Source: Peptococcaceae bacterium
GTDB lineage: Bacteria > Bacillota > Desulfotomaculia > Desulfotomaculales > JACDOK01
Assembly (NCBI GenBank): GCA_017656185.1
Contig: JACDOK010000013.1
Coordinates: 1 to 60,235, forward strand
Direction of reading: 5' to 3'
Length of the DNA stretch: 60,235 nucleotides
Shown here: positions 35,417-44,470 of the stretch, piece by piece
How the letters are laid out: each line of letters opens with the position of its first letter
Numbering within the stretch: position 1 is the first letter of the stretch
Translations under genes and position numbers: made by a program
Notes under the pieces: model-generated
The model's database searches: none
Seen by the model: only the letters and a program-made list of their open reading frames with translations
Told to the model about the DNA's origin: nothing

Positions 35417-36124
35417 TTACTCACCTTGGTTTCGCTTGAGCCAATTTGCTTCAGCTGATGAGAGGCGTACATACTCCGGGACAAGTTCTTCGGCACGGGA
35501 TCCCTTACCATCCTTTAAACGGTGCAGACCCAACTCGGCCACCACCGCCCCCCGGGGGTCATGCAGTGCTTCCGGGGCTAAATCCGGGACTGTGCCCAAT
35601 TGACGGCGTAAAAACTCCCGGCAGGAACGGGCCGCCTCCCCTACAAAGAGAAACGGCCGCCTGGTACTGCGCACCAAACCAACCAGCTGGTCCAATTCCA
35701 GAGCTGCCGGGCCAAACACAATAACGGGCATATCACCGCTGGTATCATAAAGGGCGGCGTATACCTCACCCTTACGGGCCGTTACCAGGGGACAAACCAG
35801 CCTGGCCGATCCCATCAGCGGCTGCGCCAGCACCTCCAGTGAAGGTACTCCCACTACCGGGATATCCAACACTTGCGCAATGATTTTGGCTGTCGCCACC
35901 CCAATACGGATACCGGTAAAAGACCCGGGTCCGTAAGAAACGGCCACCCCTTGCAGTTGCCCGACTTCCAAACCGGCATCATTTATTACTTCCTGGATCA
36001 AAGGGATCAGCCGTATAGAATGAATGCGAGGCCCTTTCATACTCTTCTCGGCCAGCAATTTTTCTTCATTAACCACGGCTACGCTGCAGGTCTGCCCCGA
36101 TGTTTCAATCCCGAGAACATTCAC
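35417..36124 (-). CDS. tsaB: tRNA threonylcarbamoyladenosine biosynthesis protein TsaB
   Basis: 235 residues. Non-catalytic partner of TsaD with the same ASKHA fold but without the metal-binding histidines. N-terminal [16 protein letters not shown] and the YGPGSFTGIRIGVATAKIIA segment near residue 65 are diagnostic. GTG start at 36124 with AAGGAG 10 bases upstream. It overlaps tsaE by 20 bp and precedes rimI by 1 bp. Confidence 0.95.
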   Translation of the reverse strand: MNVLGIETSGQTCSVAVVNEEKLLAEKSMKGPRIHSIRLIPLIQEVINDAGLEVGQLQGVAVSYGPGSFTGIRIGVATAKIIAQVLDIPVVGVPSLEVLAQPLMGSARLVCPLVTARKGEVYAALYDTSGDMPVIVFGPAALELDQLVGLVRSTRRPFLFVGEAARSCREFLRRQLGTVPDLAPEALHDPRGAVVAELGLHRLKDGKGSRAEELVPEYVRLSSAEANWLKRNQGE

Positions 36125-36599
36125 AATTCCGGATCTCCTTTAACAGTTTAAGGTACTGCTCCCCATAAGCTTTAAAGTGCAGCACCCGCATACTTTCACC
36201 AGTCCGCTCAATGCGAATATCAAGTCTTTCAGGCGGTAAGGCTTCGGCCACGCGGTCGGCCCACTCCACCAAAGCCACACCCTCGTCATAAAAGTATTCC
36301 TCATAGCCCAGCAAGGCAAAATCGTCGGCCCCTTCCAACCTGTAGGCATCAAAATGGTATAAAGGTAGGCGGCCCTGGTACTCATTGATCAGGGTGAAAG
36401 TCGGGCTCGTCACCCGACCGGTAATACCTAACCCCCGGGCTACGCCCTGGGCAAAAGCCGTCTTGCCGGCACCTAACCCGCCGTAAAGACAGATAATATC
36501 ACCCGGCCTCAACAACTTTCCCAGCCATTCACCAATGGCCCGGGTTTCCTCCGGGGAAAACGATTGTAGCGATACAGTTTTGGGTTTAACACTATCCAT
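36105..36599 (-). CDS. tsaE: tRNA threonylcarbamoyladenosine biosynthesis ATPase TsaE
   Basis: 164 residues. P-loop ATPase that regenerates the TsaBD complex during t6A synthesis. The Walker A is [13 protein letters not shown] near residue 40, followed by [14 protein letters not shown] and [10 protein letters not shown]; the EWADRV block near residue 114 is also family-typical. The ATG at 36599 has AGGG 10 bases upstream. Overlaps tsaB by 20 bp and lies 53 bp downstream of thiL. Confidence 0.95.
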   Translation of the reverse strand: MDSVKPKTVSLQSFSPEETRAIGEWLGKLLRPGDIICLYGGLGAGKTAFAQGVARGLGITGRVTSPTFTLINEYQGRLPLYHFDAYRLEGADDFALLGYEEYFYDEGVALVEWADRVAEALPPERLDIRIERTGESMRVLHFKAYGEQYLKLLKEIRNCECSRD

Positions 36600-36652
36600 A
36601 ATCTTTTACCCTACTACTTTATACCGGTAAACGTATCCTAATCTAATCTTTA

Positions 36653-37666
36653 TTATAAACCCCGACCCTTAAAATGGTCATACCCGCGCGGTAATAACGG
36701 TGTCTTATCGTCCCCTTTTACCAGCCGCATGCCATCCCCCAGAGGAGTAATACGGCCAATACAAGACACCTGTTCGCCGATAACCGCCAATCGTTCTTCT
36801 ATTTCTTGTGCCGCATCCGGCCGGACGGTAAAAAGAAGCTCATAATCTTCGCCTCCGTTCAACACCCATTCCAATGGATCAACCTGCGCATACCGGGCAC
36901 ATTCCCGCACCGTTTCGGATACCGGAAGATGAGAAGCATATATTTCACACCCTACCCCGGAGGCGGTACAGATATGGCCCACGTCACTGGACAACCCGTC
37001 GCTGATATCGATCATAGCCGTGACGAGCCTGCTCTCTGCCAAGCTTACGGCTGCTGTTACCCGCGCGACAGGACGCAGATGTGCCTGCCGCACTGCCAAT
37101 CGCACGTGTTCCGGACAGGTAATCGCCGGGTGCTGTAACAGGTACAAGCCCGCTGCCGAAGACCCCAGGTTTCCCGTAACGTAGATAAAATCACCTACCC
37201 GGGCCCCGGCACGGTAAACGACCCGGTCTTTGGGACAGGTCCCCATCACGGTCACCGTAACGGTCCACCCCTGCGGGCTATATACAGTATCTCCACCCAC
37301 CAGAGAGACATTATAAGCCCGGGCCGTTTCATCCCACCCGGCCATAAAAAGCCGTACCTGGTCCTCGCGTACACCGGAAGGCAGTCCCAAGCTTAAAAGA
37401 GCGTAAAGCGGCCGTCCTCCCATAGCCGCTATGTCGCTAACGTTAACGGCAAGGCTTTTTACCCCGAGGTCATCCGGTCCGTAATACGCCAGGTCAAAAT
37501 GTATGCCCTCCAACAGGGTATCGACCGTCCAAAGACACACTTGTCCATTGCCTGCATTTAATACCGCGGCATCATCACCAATACCTCGCAATACTCCCGG
37601 ACCACCCGGCGTTCTTTGCGCAATAAGGTCAATAAGGTCGAATTCGCCAAGTTTGTTCAGATCCAT
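36653..37666 (-). CDS. thiL: Thiamine-monophosphate kinase ThiL
   Basis: About 337 residues. Phosphorylates TMP to TPP, the last step of thiamine biosynthesis. Motifs: LGEFDLIDLIAQR at the N-terminus, GIGDDAAVL near residue 26, LAVNVSDIAAMGGRPLYALLSLGLP (metal/ATP site), VGGDTVYSP, and DISDGLSSDVGHI near 220. The start is one of two adjacent ATGs (37669, 37666) with AGGA close by; a longer frame to 37726 is repeat-derived. Although downstream of thiC on the same strand, it is separated by 264 bp of repeats, so it may have its own promoter. It heads the thiL-tsaE-tsaB-rimI cluster. Confidence 0.95.
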   Translation of the reverse strand: MDLNKLGEFDLIDLIAQRTPGGPGVLRGIGDDAAVLNAGNGQVCLWTVDTLLEGIHFDLAYYGPDDLGVKSLAVNVSDIAAMGGRPLYALLSLGLPSGVREDQVRLFMAGWDETARAYNVSLVGGDTVYSPQGWTVTVTVMGTCPKDRVVYRAGARVGDFIYVTGNLGSSAAGLYLLQHPAITCPEHVRLAVRQAHLRPVARVTAAVSLAESRLVTAMIDISDGLSSDVGHICTASGVGCEIYASHLPVSETVRECARYAQVDPLEWVLNGGEDYELLFTVRPDAAQEIEERLAVIGEQVSCIGRITPLGDGMRLVKGDDKTPLLPRGYDHFKGRGL

Positions 37667-37765
37667 CATCCTAAAACTGGTAATTGGTAATCGGTAAGTA
37701 AGCGGTTCCAACATCACATTTCCCACTTCTCATTGGGCTCCCGGAGCCCAGAGGAATACCCAAAA

Positions 37766-37806
37766 ACTGTTTACCGTTCACTGTTCACCATTCACTATTT
37801 ACTGTG
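37766..37806. repeat. TGTTCAC 7-bp-period repeat
   Basis: TGTTTACCGTTCACTGTTCA followed by CCATTCACTATTTACTGTG, in 7-bp steps. It lies between thiC and thiL together with a 12-bp-period tract and a short GGTAATTGGTAATCGG tract at 37677-37695. Confidence 0.7.
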
Positions 37807-37850
37807 TTATAGCGCCGCTGGGCACATATTTCTACCAGCTTACTACCGGC

Positions 37851-37907
37851 ATTCTACCGTATATTCTACTGTGTACTCTACCGTGTATTCTACGTATACT
37901 CTACGGT
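37851..37907. repeat. 12-bp-period repeat array (ATTCTACCGTRT)
   Basis: ATTCTACCGTAT, ATTCTACTGTGT, ACTCTACCGTGT, ATTCTACGTAT and ACTCTACGG follow each other directly. The unit is the reverse complement of ATACGGTAGAAT-type units at 41730-41784. Confidence 0.75.
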
Positions 37908-37930
37908 AATTAGTTCATTTTGTGAGCTGA

Positions 37931-39220
37931 TTATCGTTTGTTTAGAAACTCCTCCACCAACCTGATGGCACAGTACTCCCCACACATGCTGCACTGCTTA
38001 CCCGGCCCCTCGGGGTTGCGTTCCCGGTGGCGGCGCCGCGCCAGTTCAGGGTCAAGAGCCAGTTCTATTTGTTTTTCCCAGTCCAGGTTTTTCCGGGCAC
38101 GCGATATATCGTCGTCCCACTGCCGCGCCCCGGGAATTTGTTTGGCAACATCACCGGCGTGGGCGGCCAGGCGTGCGGCCATAACACCCTCCCGTACATC
38201 TTCCGGCGTAGGGAGTCCCAAATGTTCGGCAGGTGTAACGTAGCAGAGGAAATCCGCTCCCGCCATCGCAGCCACCGCACCGCCGATAGCTGCTGAAATG
38301 TGATCGTAACCGGGGGCCACATCAGTAACCAGCGGGCCAAGCACGTAAAAAGGTGCTCCCCGGCACAAGGACTTCTGTAATTTTACATTTACCGCTACTT
38401 GATCCAGGGGTACATGGCCCGGGCCTTCCACCATCGCCTGAACCCCCCGGCTGCGGCTGCGGTCAACCAGTTCTCCAAGAATAAGTAATTCCTGCACTTG
38501 CGCCCGGTCGGTGGCATCGGCCAGGCATCCCGGCCGTAACCCGTCTCCCAGGCTTAAGGTAACATCGTACTCCAGACAGATATCAAGCAGGCGGTCAAAC
38601 TGTTCATAAAGAGGGTTCTCCAAACCGTGATGAAGCATCCAGCCTGTTAAAAAGGAACCACCGCGGCTGACAATATCAGTAACACGCCCCTGCTCTTTTA
38701 AGCGCTTTACCGTCTGCAGGGTTACCCCACAATGCACGGTTATGAAATCGACACCGTCCCGCGCGTGCCGTTCAATAACATCAAAAAGCTCGTCCGCCGT
38801 CATAGCAACAATATTCCCGTGCTGTTCCCGGGCTTCCACCGCCGCCTGGTAGATTGGCACCGTACCCACCGGAACCGGGGAATTGGCAATAATTGTCCGG
38901 CGCAGATGGTCCAGGTTACCACCGGTACTGAGATCCATCACGGCATCGCTGCCGGCTTCCAAAAGCACTTTTAATTTTTCAATGTGCACTTCTTCCGATT
39001 CCATCCCCTTGGAGGTACCAATATTGGCGTTAACTTTTGTACGTAAACCTGCACCAAAACCTACCGGGGATAGATTAGTGTGGTTCTTGTTCGCAGGAAT
39101 GACAATGGTACCCTTGGCCACTCCCGCCCGGATAAACTCCGGGTCACGCCCCTCCTCCCGGGCTACCTTTTCCATTTCCGGCGTAATAATCCCCTGCAGG
39201 GCAGAAAGCATCTGTGTCAT
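37931..39220 (-). CDS. thiC: Phosphomethylpyrimidine synthase ThiC
   Basis: 429 residues, the short anaerobe type. Radical SAM enzyme that rearranges aminoimidazole ribotide into HMP-P for thiamine. Diagnostic features: [72 protein letters not shown], and the C-terminal non-canonical Fe-S motif CSMCGEYC (CX2CX4C). The ATG overlaps the thiE stop by 4 bp. Controlled with thiE by the TPP riboswitch at 40385-40484. Confidence 0.97.
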   Translation of the reverse strand: MTQMLSALQGIITPEMEKVAREEGRDPEFIRAGVAKGTIVIPANKNHTNLSPVGFGAGLRTKVNANIGTSKGMESEEVHIEKLKVLLEAGSDAVMDLSTGGNLDHLRRTIIANSPVPVGTVPIYQAAVEAREQHGNIVAMTADELFDVIERHARDGVDFITVHCGVTLQTVKRLKEQGRVTDIVSRGGSFLTGWMLHHGLENPLYEQFDRLLDICLEYDVTLSLGDGLRPGCLADATDRAQVQELLILGELVDRSRSRGVQAMVEGPGHVPLDQVAVNVKLQKSLCRGAPFYVLGPLVTDVAPGYDHISAAIGGAVAAMAGADFLCYVTPAEHLGLPTPEDVREGVMAARLAAHAGDVAKQIPGARQWDDDISRARKNLDWEKQIELALDPELARRRHRERNPEGPGKQCSMCGEYCAIRLVEEFLNKR

Positions 39221-40278
39221 TGTGATCCTCCTGTACCGTGATATATGGCCCCGTACAAAGCCGCAGCGGCGGCACGGGCATCCGGCGCGGCGGCCACAGC
39301 GCTTACCACCGCCACGCGGCAGGCACCCGCCTGCAGTACTTGTTCAATATTGGCAGAGTTAATACCACCGATAGCAAAAAAGGGAATACGTACTGACTTG
39401 GCAACCTCTGTTACCAAACCCAATCCTACCGGGGTACAATCCTTGGTTGTAGTGGGAAAGACCGGACCTACCCCGATATAGTCCGCTCCCCGCCTCTCAG
39501 CCTCTTGTGCCTGTCGTATGCTGTGGGTGGAAATACCTATGATCTTGCCTATTCCCAACACACGCCGGGCATCCTCTATGGGGAGATCGTCCTGCCCCAG
39601 ATGAACCCCGTCGGCGTCTACCGCCGCAGCGATATCGACACGGTCGTTTATGATATACAGCACGCCCCGTTCCCGGGTAATTGCACGCAATTCCCGGGCT
39701 AGCGGCATTACTTCCCGGACATCGTTTGTTTTCTCACGAAGCTGGACAATTCTTGCCCCACCGGCTATAGCCTCTTCAACTACCGCGCGCAATGGCCGTC
39801 CTCCGGTATCCGCCCGCCCGACCACAAAGTATAAATGCGCTCGTGATAACTCATTCTTCTTTTGATACAAACCTGCTCGCTCGTAGTAGAGTTTTTCCAG
39901 GTCGTAGGCATCAAATCTGATATGTTTAGCTTGGTAGGCGGCTCCCCCGGCCACGGTCCTCATTACTTCTTCCAGCACCCGCAGGGCTTCCTGGACCCGT
40001 TTCCACCCGGCCGCCGCCAAGGCAAAAGCATCTTTGCGGTACCGTTCCTCAGCCACCCGCGCTCCCACGTCACCGGCGGTATCGCGTGCTGCGACCAATA
40101 CTGATCGCCCGCCAGGAAAACGTTCTTCCAGTAAGGAAAGCCGGTGACGGAGTTCCTTTAGGCTTGCGGCCAGCTCGGCTTCTTCCAATACCAGGCGGCA
40201 AACGTCCTCAACTACCCGCAGCCCTTCACGAGCGCGATTAAAATTTACGTCCGCTATCCGGGCAATTTCGTTTACGAT
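39217..40278 (-). CDS. thiE: ThiD2-ThiE fusion (thiamine phosphate synthase) with unclear start
   Basis: The C-terminal 215 residues are thiamine phosphate synthase: [80 protein letters not shown]. The N-terminal 135 residues match the ThiD2 domain, an HMP-P kinase type first described in cyanobacteria; its characteristic [19 protein letters not shown] lies at 40204-40260. The nearest standard start codon in frame is a TTG at 40188, inside the domain. Between the upstream stop (about 40320) and 40260 this frame has no ATG, GTG or TTG, so the 5' end given (40278, an ATC) is nominal. A GTG at 40286-40289 is one base out of frame across a run of six A. The gene may use a rare start, carry a frameshift, or contain a sequence error. 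Confidence 0.85.
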   Translation of the reverse strand: MVNEIARIADVNFNRAREGLRVVEDVCRLVLEEAELAASLKELRHRLSLLEERFPGGRSVLVAARDTAGDVGARVAEERYRKDAFALAAAGWKRVQEALRVLEEVMRTVAGGAAYQAKHIRFDAYDLEKLYYERAGLYQKKNELSRAHLYFVVGRADTGGRPLRAVVEEAIAGGARIVQLREKTNDVREVMPLARELRAITRERGVLYIINDRVDIAAAVDADGVHLGQDDLPIEDARRVLGIGKIIGISTHSIRQAQEAERRGADYIGVGPVFPTTTKDCTPVGLGLVTEVAKSVRIPFFAIGGINSANIEQVLQAGACRVAVVSAVAAAPDARAAAAALYGAIYHGTGGSQ

Positions 40279-40350
40279 TTTTTCACCACTTTCGGACAGG
40301 ATTGACAGGATGTATATTATTTAACATTAGAAAGAATTAAATAGACCATA

Positions 40351-40375
40351 AGGAAAGCACCCTGGAAAAGGGTGC
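40351..40375 (-). terminator. Expression-platform hairpin of the TPP riboswitch
   Basis: On the minus strand GCACCCT and AGGGTGC form a 7-bp stem followed by TTTCCTT. The U tract is short, but its position just after the aptamer and before thiE fits a transcription attenuator. Confidence 0.6.
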
Positions 40376-40384
40376 CGAATGACC

Positions 40385-40484
40385 ACACCCATTTCCCTAC
40401 GCTGGTCTGAACCACACAGGTTCGAAGGGTAAAGCGCCCCGGCGCTTTTCTCAGCCCGCCCTCGCGGACACCCCCATGGGTTGA
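40385..40484 (-). promoter_or_regulatory. TPP riboswitch (THI element)
   Basis: Minus-strand sequence contains the conserved blocks in order: GGGGGTGTCC, GGGCTGAGA, ACCCTTCGAACCTG, and GCGTAGGGAAATGG. The closing helix forms between ACCCAT and ATGGGT at the ends. It lies upstream of ThiD2-ThiE and thiC, so TPP binding should lower their expression. Confidence 0.95.
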
Positions 40485-40551
40485 TGCAAAACATACCTAT
40501 GTTTTTTCATAACCTTATTCTCAACTACCCGAAAAATCCCTGCTTTACTGT

Positions 40552-41709
40552 TTACGAATTATAAACCAACCGGCCGTTGATGTACACCCGCTCGACACGG
40601 GAGCGCACGTCAAAAAAGTCGCGGTCTAAGACAATGATGTCGGCGTCCTTACCGGGTTCAAGGCTCCCAAGACGCTTATTCAACCCCAGGATCCTTGCCG
40701 CGTCAATGGTCACAGCACGCATAGCCTGTTCTTCATTCAGGCCGCCCCGTACGGTCAGCGCGGCTGAAAATCCCAGATACCGGATGGGTACTACCGGGTG
40801 GTCGGTCATAATGGCAAAGGCTACCCCTTCTTCCGCCAGTTTACGTGCGGCCTCAATGGTGATATCCTTTAATTCAACTTTGGCACGGTGGGAAATAATG
40901 GGACCAATAACAACGGGCACTTTTTCTGCGGCAAGTTCTCCTGCCACTTTATAACCCTCGGTAGCATGCTCTACAACTAACCGTACGTTAAATTCCCGCG
41001 CGATGCGCAGTGCCGTCATAATATCGTCAGCCCGGTGAGCGTGAACGCGCAGCGGTATCTCGCCACGCAACACTCTGACAACCGACTCCATCTGCAGGTC
41101 GCGTTCCGGCGGGTCACCTTTACCTGCGGCAGCCTGTTCCAGTTTCCGGAGATAATCCTGTCCCCGGGCCAGGGTACTGCGTAACAATGCAGCGCTGGCC
41201 ATTCTGGTGTAAGGTGCCTTCTTTTGCTCTCCGTAGACCCGCTTTGGGTTCTCTCCCAAAGCAGCCTTGAGACCCACCGGATGTTTAATCACCATCCGGT
41301 CCACTACGTTCCCCGCTGTTTTCAGGACCGCCATCTCTCCGCCGATAACATTGGCACTGCCCGGCGCCACGCACACGGTCGTCACTCCACCTGCCAGCGC
41401 GTCCTGAAAAGCAAGATCTTCCGGGTTTACGGCGTCGACAGCCCGCAGGTGCGGTGTCACAGGATCCGTTATTTCGTTCGTATCGTTACCTTCTATACGA
41501 TAGATTTCTTCCATTATCCCGACGTGACAGTGCGCGTCGATTAAACCGGGCATAATGATTTTGCCGCTCGCATCGACCACCTGCGCTTTGTCCGGCACTA
41601 TAACCCCGGCACCTACCTCTTTGATCTTACCGTTTTCCACCAGTACCGTACCGTTGGGAATATCCTTTCCGGCCATAGTAACCACATACCCGTTGACAAG
41701 GGCCAGCAT
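40552..41709 (-). CDS. Metal-dependent amidohydrolase (imidazolonepropionase-like)
   Basis: About 385 residues. Amidohydrolase fold: beta-sandwich N-terminus (ALVNGYVVTMAGKDIPNGTV), metal motif IMPGLIDAHCHVG near residue 57, later metal histidines in RVHAHRADDIMTALRIA and LVVEHATEGYKV, and the catalytic Asp in IMTDHPVVP. The tail (GSLEPGKDADIIVLDRDFFD) is typical of the imidazolonepropionase/prolidase-like branch. Substrate unknown; a peptide, cyclic imide or nucleoside derivative is possible. The ATG at 41709 has AAAGG 9 bases upstream. It is followed by a spacer and then the riboswitch-controlled thi operon, and is not obviously part of it. Confidence 0.9.
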   Translation of the reverse strand: MLALVNGYVVTMAGKDIPNGTVLVENGKIKEVGAGVIVPDKAQVVDASGKIIMPGLIDAHCHVGIMEEIYRIEGNDTNEITDPVTPHLRAVDAVNPEDLAFQDALAGGVTTVCVAPGSANVIGGEMAVLKTAGNVVDRMVIKHPVGLKAALGENPKRVYGEQKKAPYTRMASAALLRSTLARGQDYLRKLEQAAAGKGDPPERDLQMESVVRVLRGEIPLRVHAHRADDIMTALRIAREFNVRLVVEHATEGYKVAGELAAEKVPVVIGPIISHRAKVELKDITIEAARKLAEEGVAFAIMTDHPVVPIRYLGFSAALTVRGGLNEEQAMRAVTIDAARILGLNKRLGSLEPGKDADIIVLDRDFFDVRSRVERVYINGRLVYNS

Positions 41710-41729
41710 GTCTCTCATCCTTTCGCCTT

Positions 41730-41784
41730 ACAATAGATTATACGATAGATTATACCGTAAAATATACGGTGGAATATACAATTG
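41730..41784. repeat. 12-bp-period repeat array (GATTATACCGTA)
   Basis: GATTATACGATA, GATTATACCGTA, AAATATACGGTG and GAATATACAATT follow each other in 12-bp steps. A TGCTCCC/TGCTTAC tract of the 7-bp family follows at 41891-41925 and runs into the end of the amidotransferase gene. Confidence 0.7.
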
Positions 41785-41915
41785 GTGATTAATAATTAAG
41801 GAACTCTTACCTTACTTACGTTATGCTCTGTTCCGGCCTAACATATGTCCACCCTAAGTTACGTTGGCCTGGGGGATTGGTAATAAAGCTACAGCTCACT
41901 GCTCCCTGCTTATGC

Positions 41916-42614
41916 TTACCTGCTGCTGGCATTAACAAGGGCGCGGAAGAGGTTTAGAAAAACCGGGTATCTCTCCCACATCGTTTCAGGGTGCCATTGT
42001 ACTCCTACCGTAAAAAGCCCCGGCCCCTCTATTGCTTCTAACACGCCGTCTTTGGACCAGGCGACGGCCCGCCACCCCGGCGCTACCCGGCGTATTACCT
42101 GATGGTGAAAGCTGTTCACTCTGAGTCGTTCTGTTTGCAGGATGGTGGCCAATCGCGATCCGGAAATGATGCTAATTTCGTGAGTGGGATACCAGCGGGG
42201 AGCTTCCTGGCTGTGTTTTAAAGGTTTACCCGTCCACTGGGCGATATCCTGGCAGATATCGCCCCCGGCGGCGATGTTTATTACCTGCATCCCCCGGCAA
42301 ATACCGAGTACGGGAAGGTCGTTAAGTAAAGCCCACCGCGCCAGGCGTATTTCAAAGTCATCACGCTCGGGATTAATGGCGCCGGTACCAGACAAGGGTT
42401 CTTCCCCGAAATATACCGGGTCAACATCCCCTCCCCCGGACAGGATAAGTCCATCCAGATTTTTGACCAGTGCCGCCAGGTTTGCCGCCGGAGGCAGGGG
42501 CGGTAAAACCACCGGCGTGCCGCCCGCCTTCGCCACGGCGCGGAAATAACCTTCACTTAAGGAAATACGCCCGGCACTATCATCCTGCGCGGCCGTAATA
42601 CCTATGAGGGGCAA
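41916..42614 (-). CDS. Class I glutamine amidotransferase-like gamma-glutamyl hydrolase (PuuD/YvdE type)
   Basis: 232 residues. Peptidase C26 family: the nucleophile Cys is in VLGICRGMQVIN near residue 103, and the His-Glu pair is in VGVQWHPETMW near 210. GGGGDVDPVYFGEE, DDFEIRLARWAL and NSFHHQVIRRVAPG are typical of gamma-glutamyl-GABA hydrolases. It could hydrolyse gamma-glutamyl amines or related glutamine derivatives. TTG start at 42614 with GGAGGAG about 6 bases upstream. Position between the amidohydrolase and the glutamine synthetase cluster makes a nitrogen-salvage role plausible. Confidence 0.92.
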   Translation of the reverse strand: MPLIGITAAQDDSAGRISLSEGYFRAVAKAGGTPVVLPPLPPAANLAALVKNLDGLILSGGGDVDPVYFGEEPLSGTGAINPERDDFEIRLARWALLNDLPVLGICRGMQVINIAAGGDICQDIAQWTGKPLKHSQEAPRWYPTHEISIISGSRLATILQTERLRVNSFHHQVIRRVAPGWRAVAWSKDGVLEAIEGPGLFTVGVQWHPETMWERYPVFLNLFRALVNASSR

Positions 42615-43058
42615 AAAAACTCCTCCCTAAGAATGACGTGATAGTAAAGGATATACGTCCGGGTAGAGGTGATTGAGTGGTAATAAGTGGTAAAAAAGGT
42701 GGTATAAATGAGAGCCAAAAACGTGAGAAGTTCAAGGTGGAATTTAGTATTCCTCAAAGGTCGGCGGGAGGGTCGCAGACCCGGAAAAGGTAACTTAGCG
42801 GGCTTGTAGGGGAGCCTTTGGGCGGGCACAGAGACCCGCCCCCTCTCCTACCACAAGAAAGTTAAGAGTTTCCTTAATCACTAATTACCCATACAAATCT
42901 ACCTTAGAAGTGCAAACATTTCTCCGAATAAAGTCTTTCGATAAAAACGTACCACTAACTTTATTACCAATTACCCATGCTAATGTGTATTAATTAGCAA
43001 ATTCAACAACAAAGATAATCCAAACTGGAACGGAAAAAGTTCCTTAATTACCTAGTTA
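42615..43058. other. 444-bp spacer with a long GC palindrome and TTACC repeats
   Basis: A strong imperfect hairpin spans 42806-42851 (GTAGGGGAG against CTCTCCTAC outside, GGGCGGG against CCCGCCC inside). The rest holds AATTACC-type 7-bp units (42873-42891, 42960-42980, 43044-43060) and GGTAATA-like tracts (42677-42710). No gene or promoter is convincing; the first part probably carries the promoter of the amidotransferase gene. Confidence 0.5.
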
Positions 43059-44390
43059 CTAAAACTTCGTCAAATACTCTTCCAATTCCCACTGGTGGAC
43101 CTGCATCCGGTAACGGTCCCACTCAATACGTTTGGCATCCAGGTAGCGCCGGAAGACGTGTTCGCCCAGAGCTTTCCTCATCACTTCACTCTGTTCCAAT
43201 TCGTCCAAGGCTTCTTTAAGATCTTCGGGCAGGCTGCCAATACCGGCAGCAGCCCGTTCCTCCGGAGTCATGACATAGATGTTGCGGTCACAGGGTTTAG
43301 GCGGGGCTATTTTCTTTTTAATACCGTCCAATCCCGCCTGAAGGCATACTGCCAGAGCCAAGTAAGGGTTGCAGGACGGGTCGGGACTGCGCAGTTCCAC
43401 ACGCGTGGACATCCCCCGCTTGGCCGGTATCCTCACCAGGGGACTGCGGTTGCGATAAGACCAGGCAATGTATACCGGTGCTTCATAACCGCTCACCAGG
43501 CGTTTATACGAGTTTACGTTAGGGTTGAGAATAGCCGCCATAGGCCGTGCGTGGTGCAAGAGGCCTCCTATGTAATAAAGACAATCTTCGCTTAATTGCG
43601 CCGGACCATTCTCGTCAAAAAACGCATTTTTGCCATTTTTAACAAGCGACTGGTTCAAGTGCATTCCCGAACCCGCAACGCCAAAAAGCGGTTTGGGCAT
43701 AAAAGTGGCATGCAATCCGTGCCGCTGTGCCACCGAACGCACTACGGAACGAAAAGTGACAATTTTATCGGCAATATCTAAAGCATCGTCATATTTAAAG
43801 TCAATTTCGTGCTGCCCGGGCGCCACCTCATGGTGTGAAGCTTCAATTTCAAACCCCAATTGTTCCAGGGTAAGGATCATATCGCGGCGGGCTTCTTCAC
43901 CGAGATCTACCGGAGCCAGGTCAAAGTACCCGGCTCGATCGTGCGTATGGGTGGTGGGTTTGCCTTCCGCATCTATGTGGAATAAGAAAAATTCTGCTTC
44001 CGGACCAACGTACATTGTATATCCTAATGCTTCGGCGTCAGCAATGGCTCTCCGCAAAACGTAACGCGGGTCACCTTCAAAAGGCGTACCGTCCGGGTTG
44101 TAGATATCACAAATCAGGCGGGCTACGGCCCCCTCCTTGTTAGCCCACGGGAAAATAACAAAAGTATTGGGGTCCGGACGCAGGTACATATCCGATTCCT
44201 CAATGCGTACAAAACCTTCAATAGAAGAACCGTCGAACATTAGCTCGTTATTAAGGGCCTTATCCAACTGCTCCACAGTGATGGCAACATTTTTTAGAAT
44301 CCCAAAAATATCGGTAAATTGCAGGCGAATAAACTTTACACCGTGCTCCTTAGCCAACTGGCGTACATCATCTTTACTCAACTGGTTCAA
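43059..44390 (-). CDS. glnA: Glutamine synthetase type I (copy 1)
   Basis: About 443 residues. Forms glutamine from glutamate, ammonia and ATP. All catalytic blocks are intact: [12 protein letters not shown] near 50, [10 protein letters not shown] (metal Glu pair) near 130, [13 protein letters not shown] near 190, [12 protein letters not shown] (metal His) near 250, [24 protein letters not shown] (flap Glu and phosphate Args) near 300, and [19 protein letters not shown] start at 44390 with GGTGGG 5-6 bases upstream; the frame extends further but family similarity starts here. No ANTAR element is seen in its 80-bp leader, so it is probably read through from the gltB operon, of which it is the last gene. 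Confidence 0.96.
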   Translation of the reverse strand: MNQLSKDDVRQLAKEHGVKFIRLQFTDIFGILKNVAITVEQLDKALNNELMFDGSSIEGFVRIEESDMYLRPDPNTFVIFPWANKEGAVARLICDIYNPDGTPFEGDPRYVLRRAIADAEALGYTMYVGPEAEFFLFHIDAEGKPTTHTHDRAGYFDLAPVDLGEEARRDMILTLEQLGFEIEASHHEVAPGQHEIDFKYDDALDIADKIVTFRSVVRSVAQRHGLHATFMPKPLFGVAGSGMHLNQSLVKNGKNAFFDENGPAQLSEDCLYYIGGLLHHARPMAAILNPNVNSYKRLVSGYEAPVYIAWSYRNRSPLVRIPAKRGMSTRVELRSPDPSCNPYLALAVCLQAGLDGIKKKIAPPKPCDRNIYVMTPEERAAAGIGSLPEDLKEALDELEQSEVMRKALGEHVFRRYLDAKRIEWDRYRMQVHQWELEEYLTKF

Positions 44391-44470
44391 ACAAACCCAC
44401 CCCCAATCAATACTACCTACGTAATATACCATGAATAACTTATAGAAAAAAGCCAAAGTTTAAGTGTTAC

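Noticed and set aside
44391-44470. ANTAR element before glnA1
   Set aside because: The 80-bp leader contains no pair of hexaloop hairpins and no terminator.
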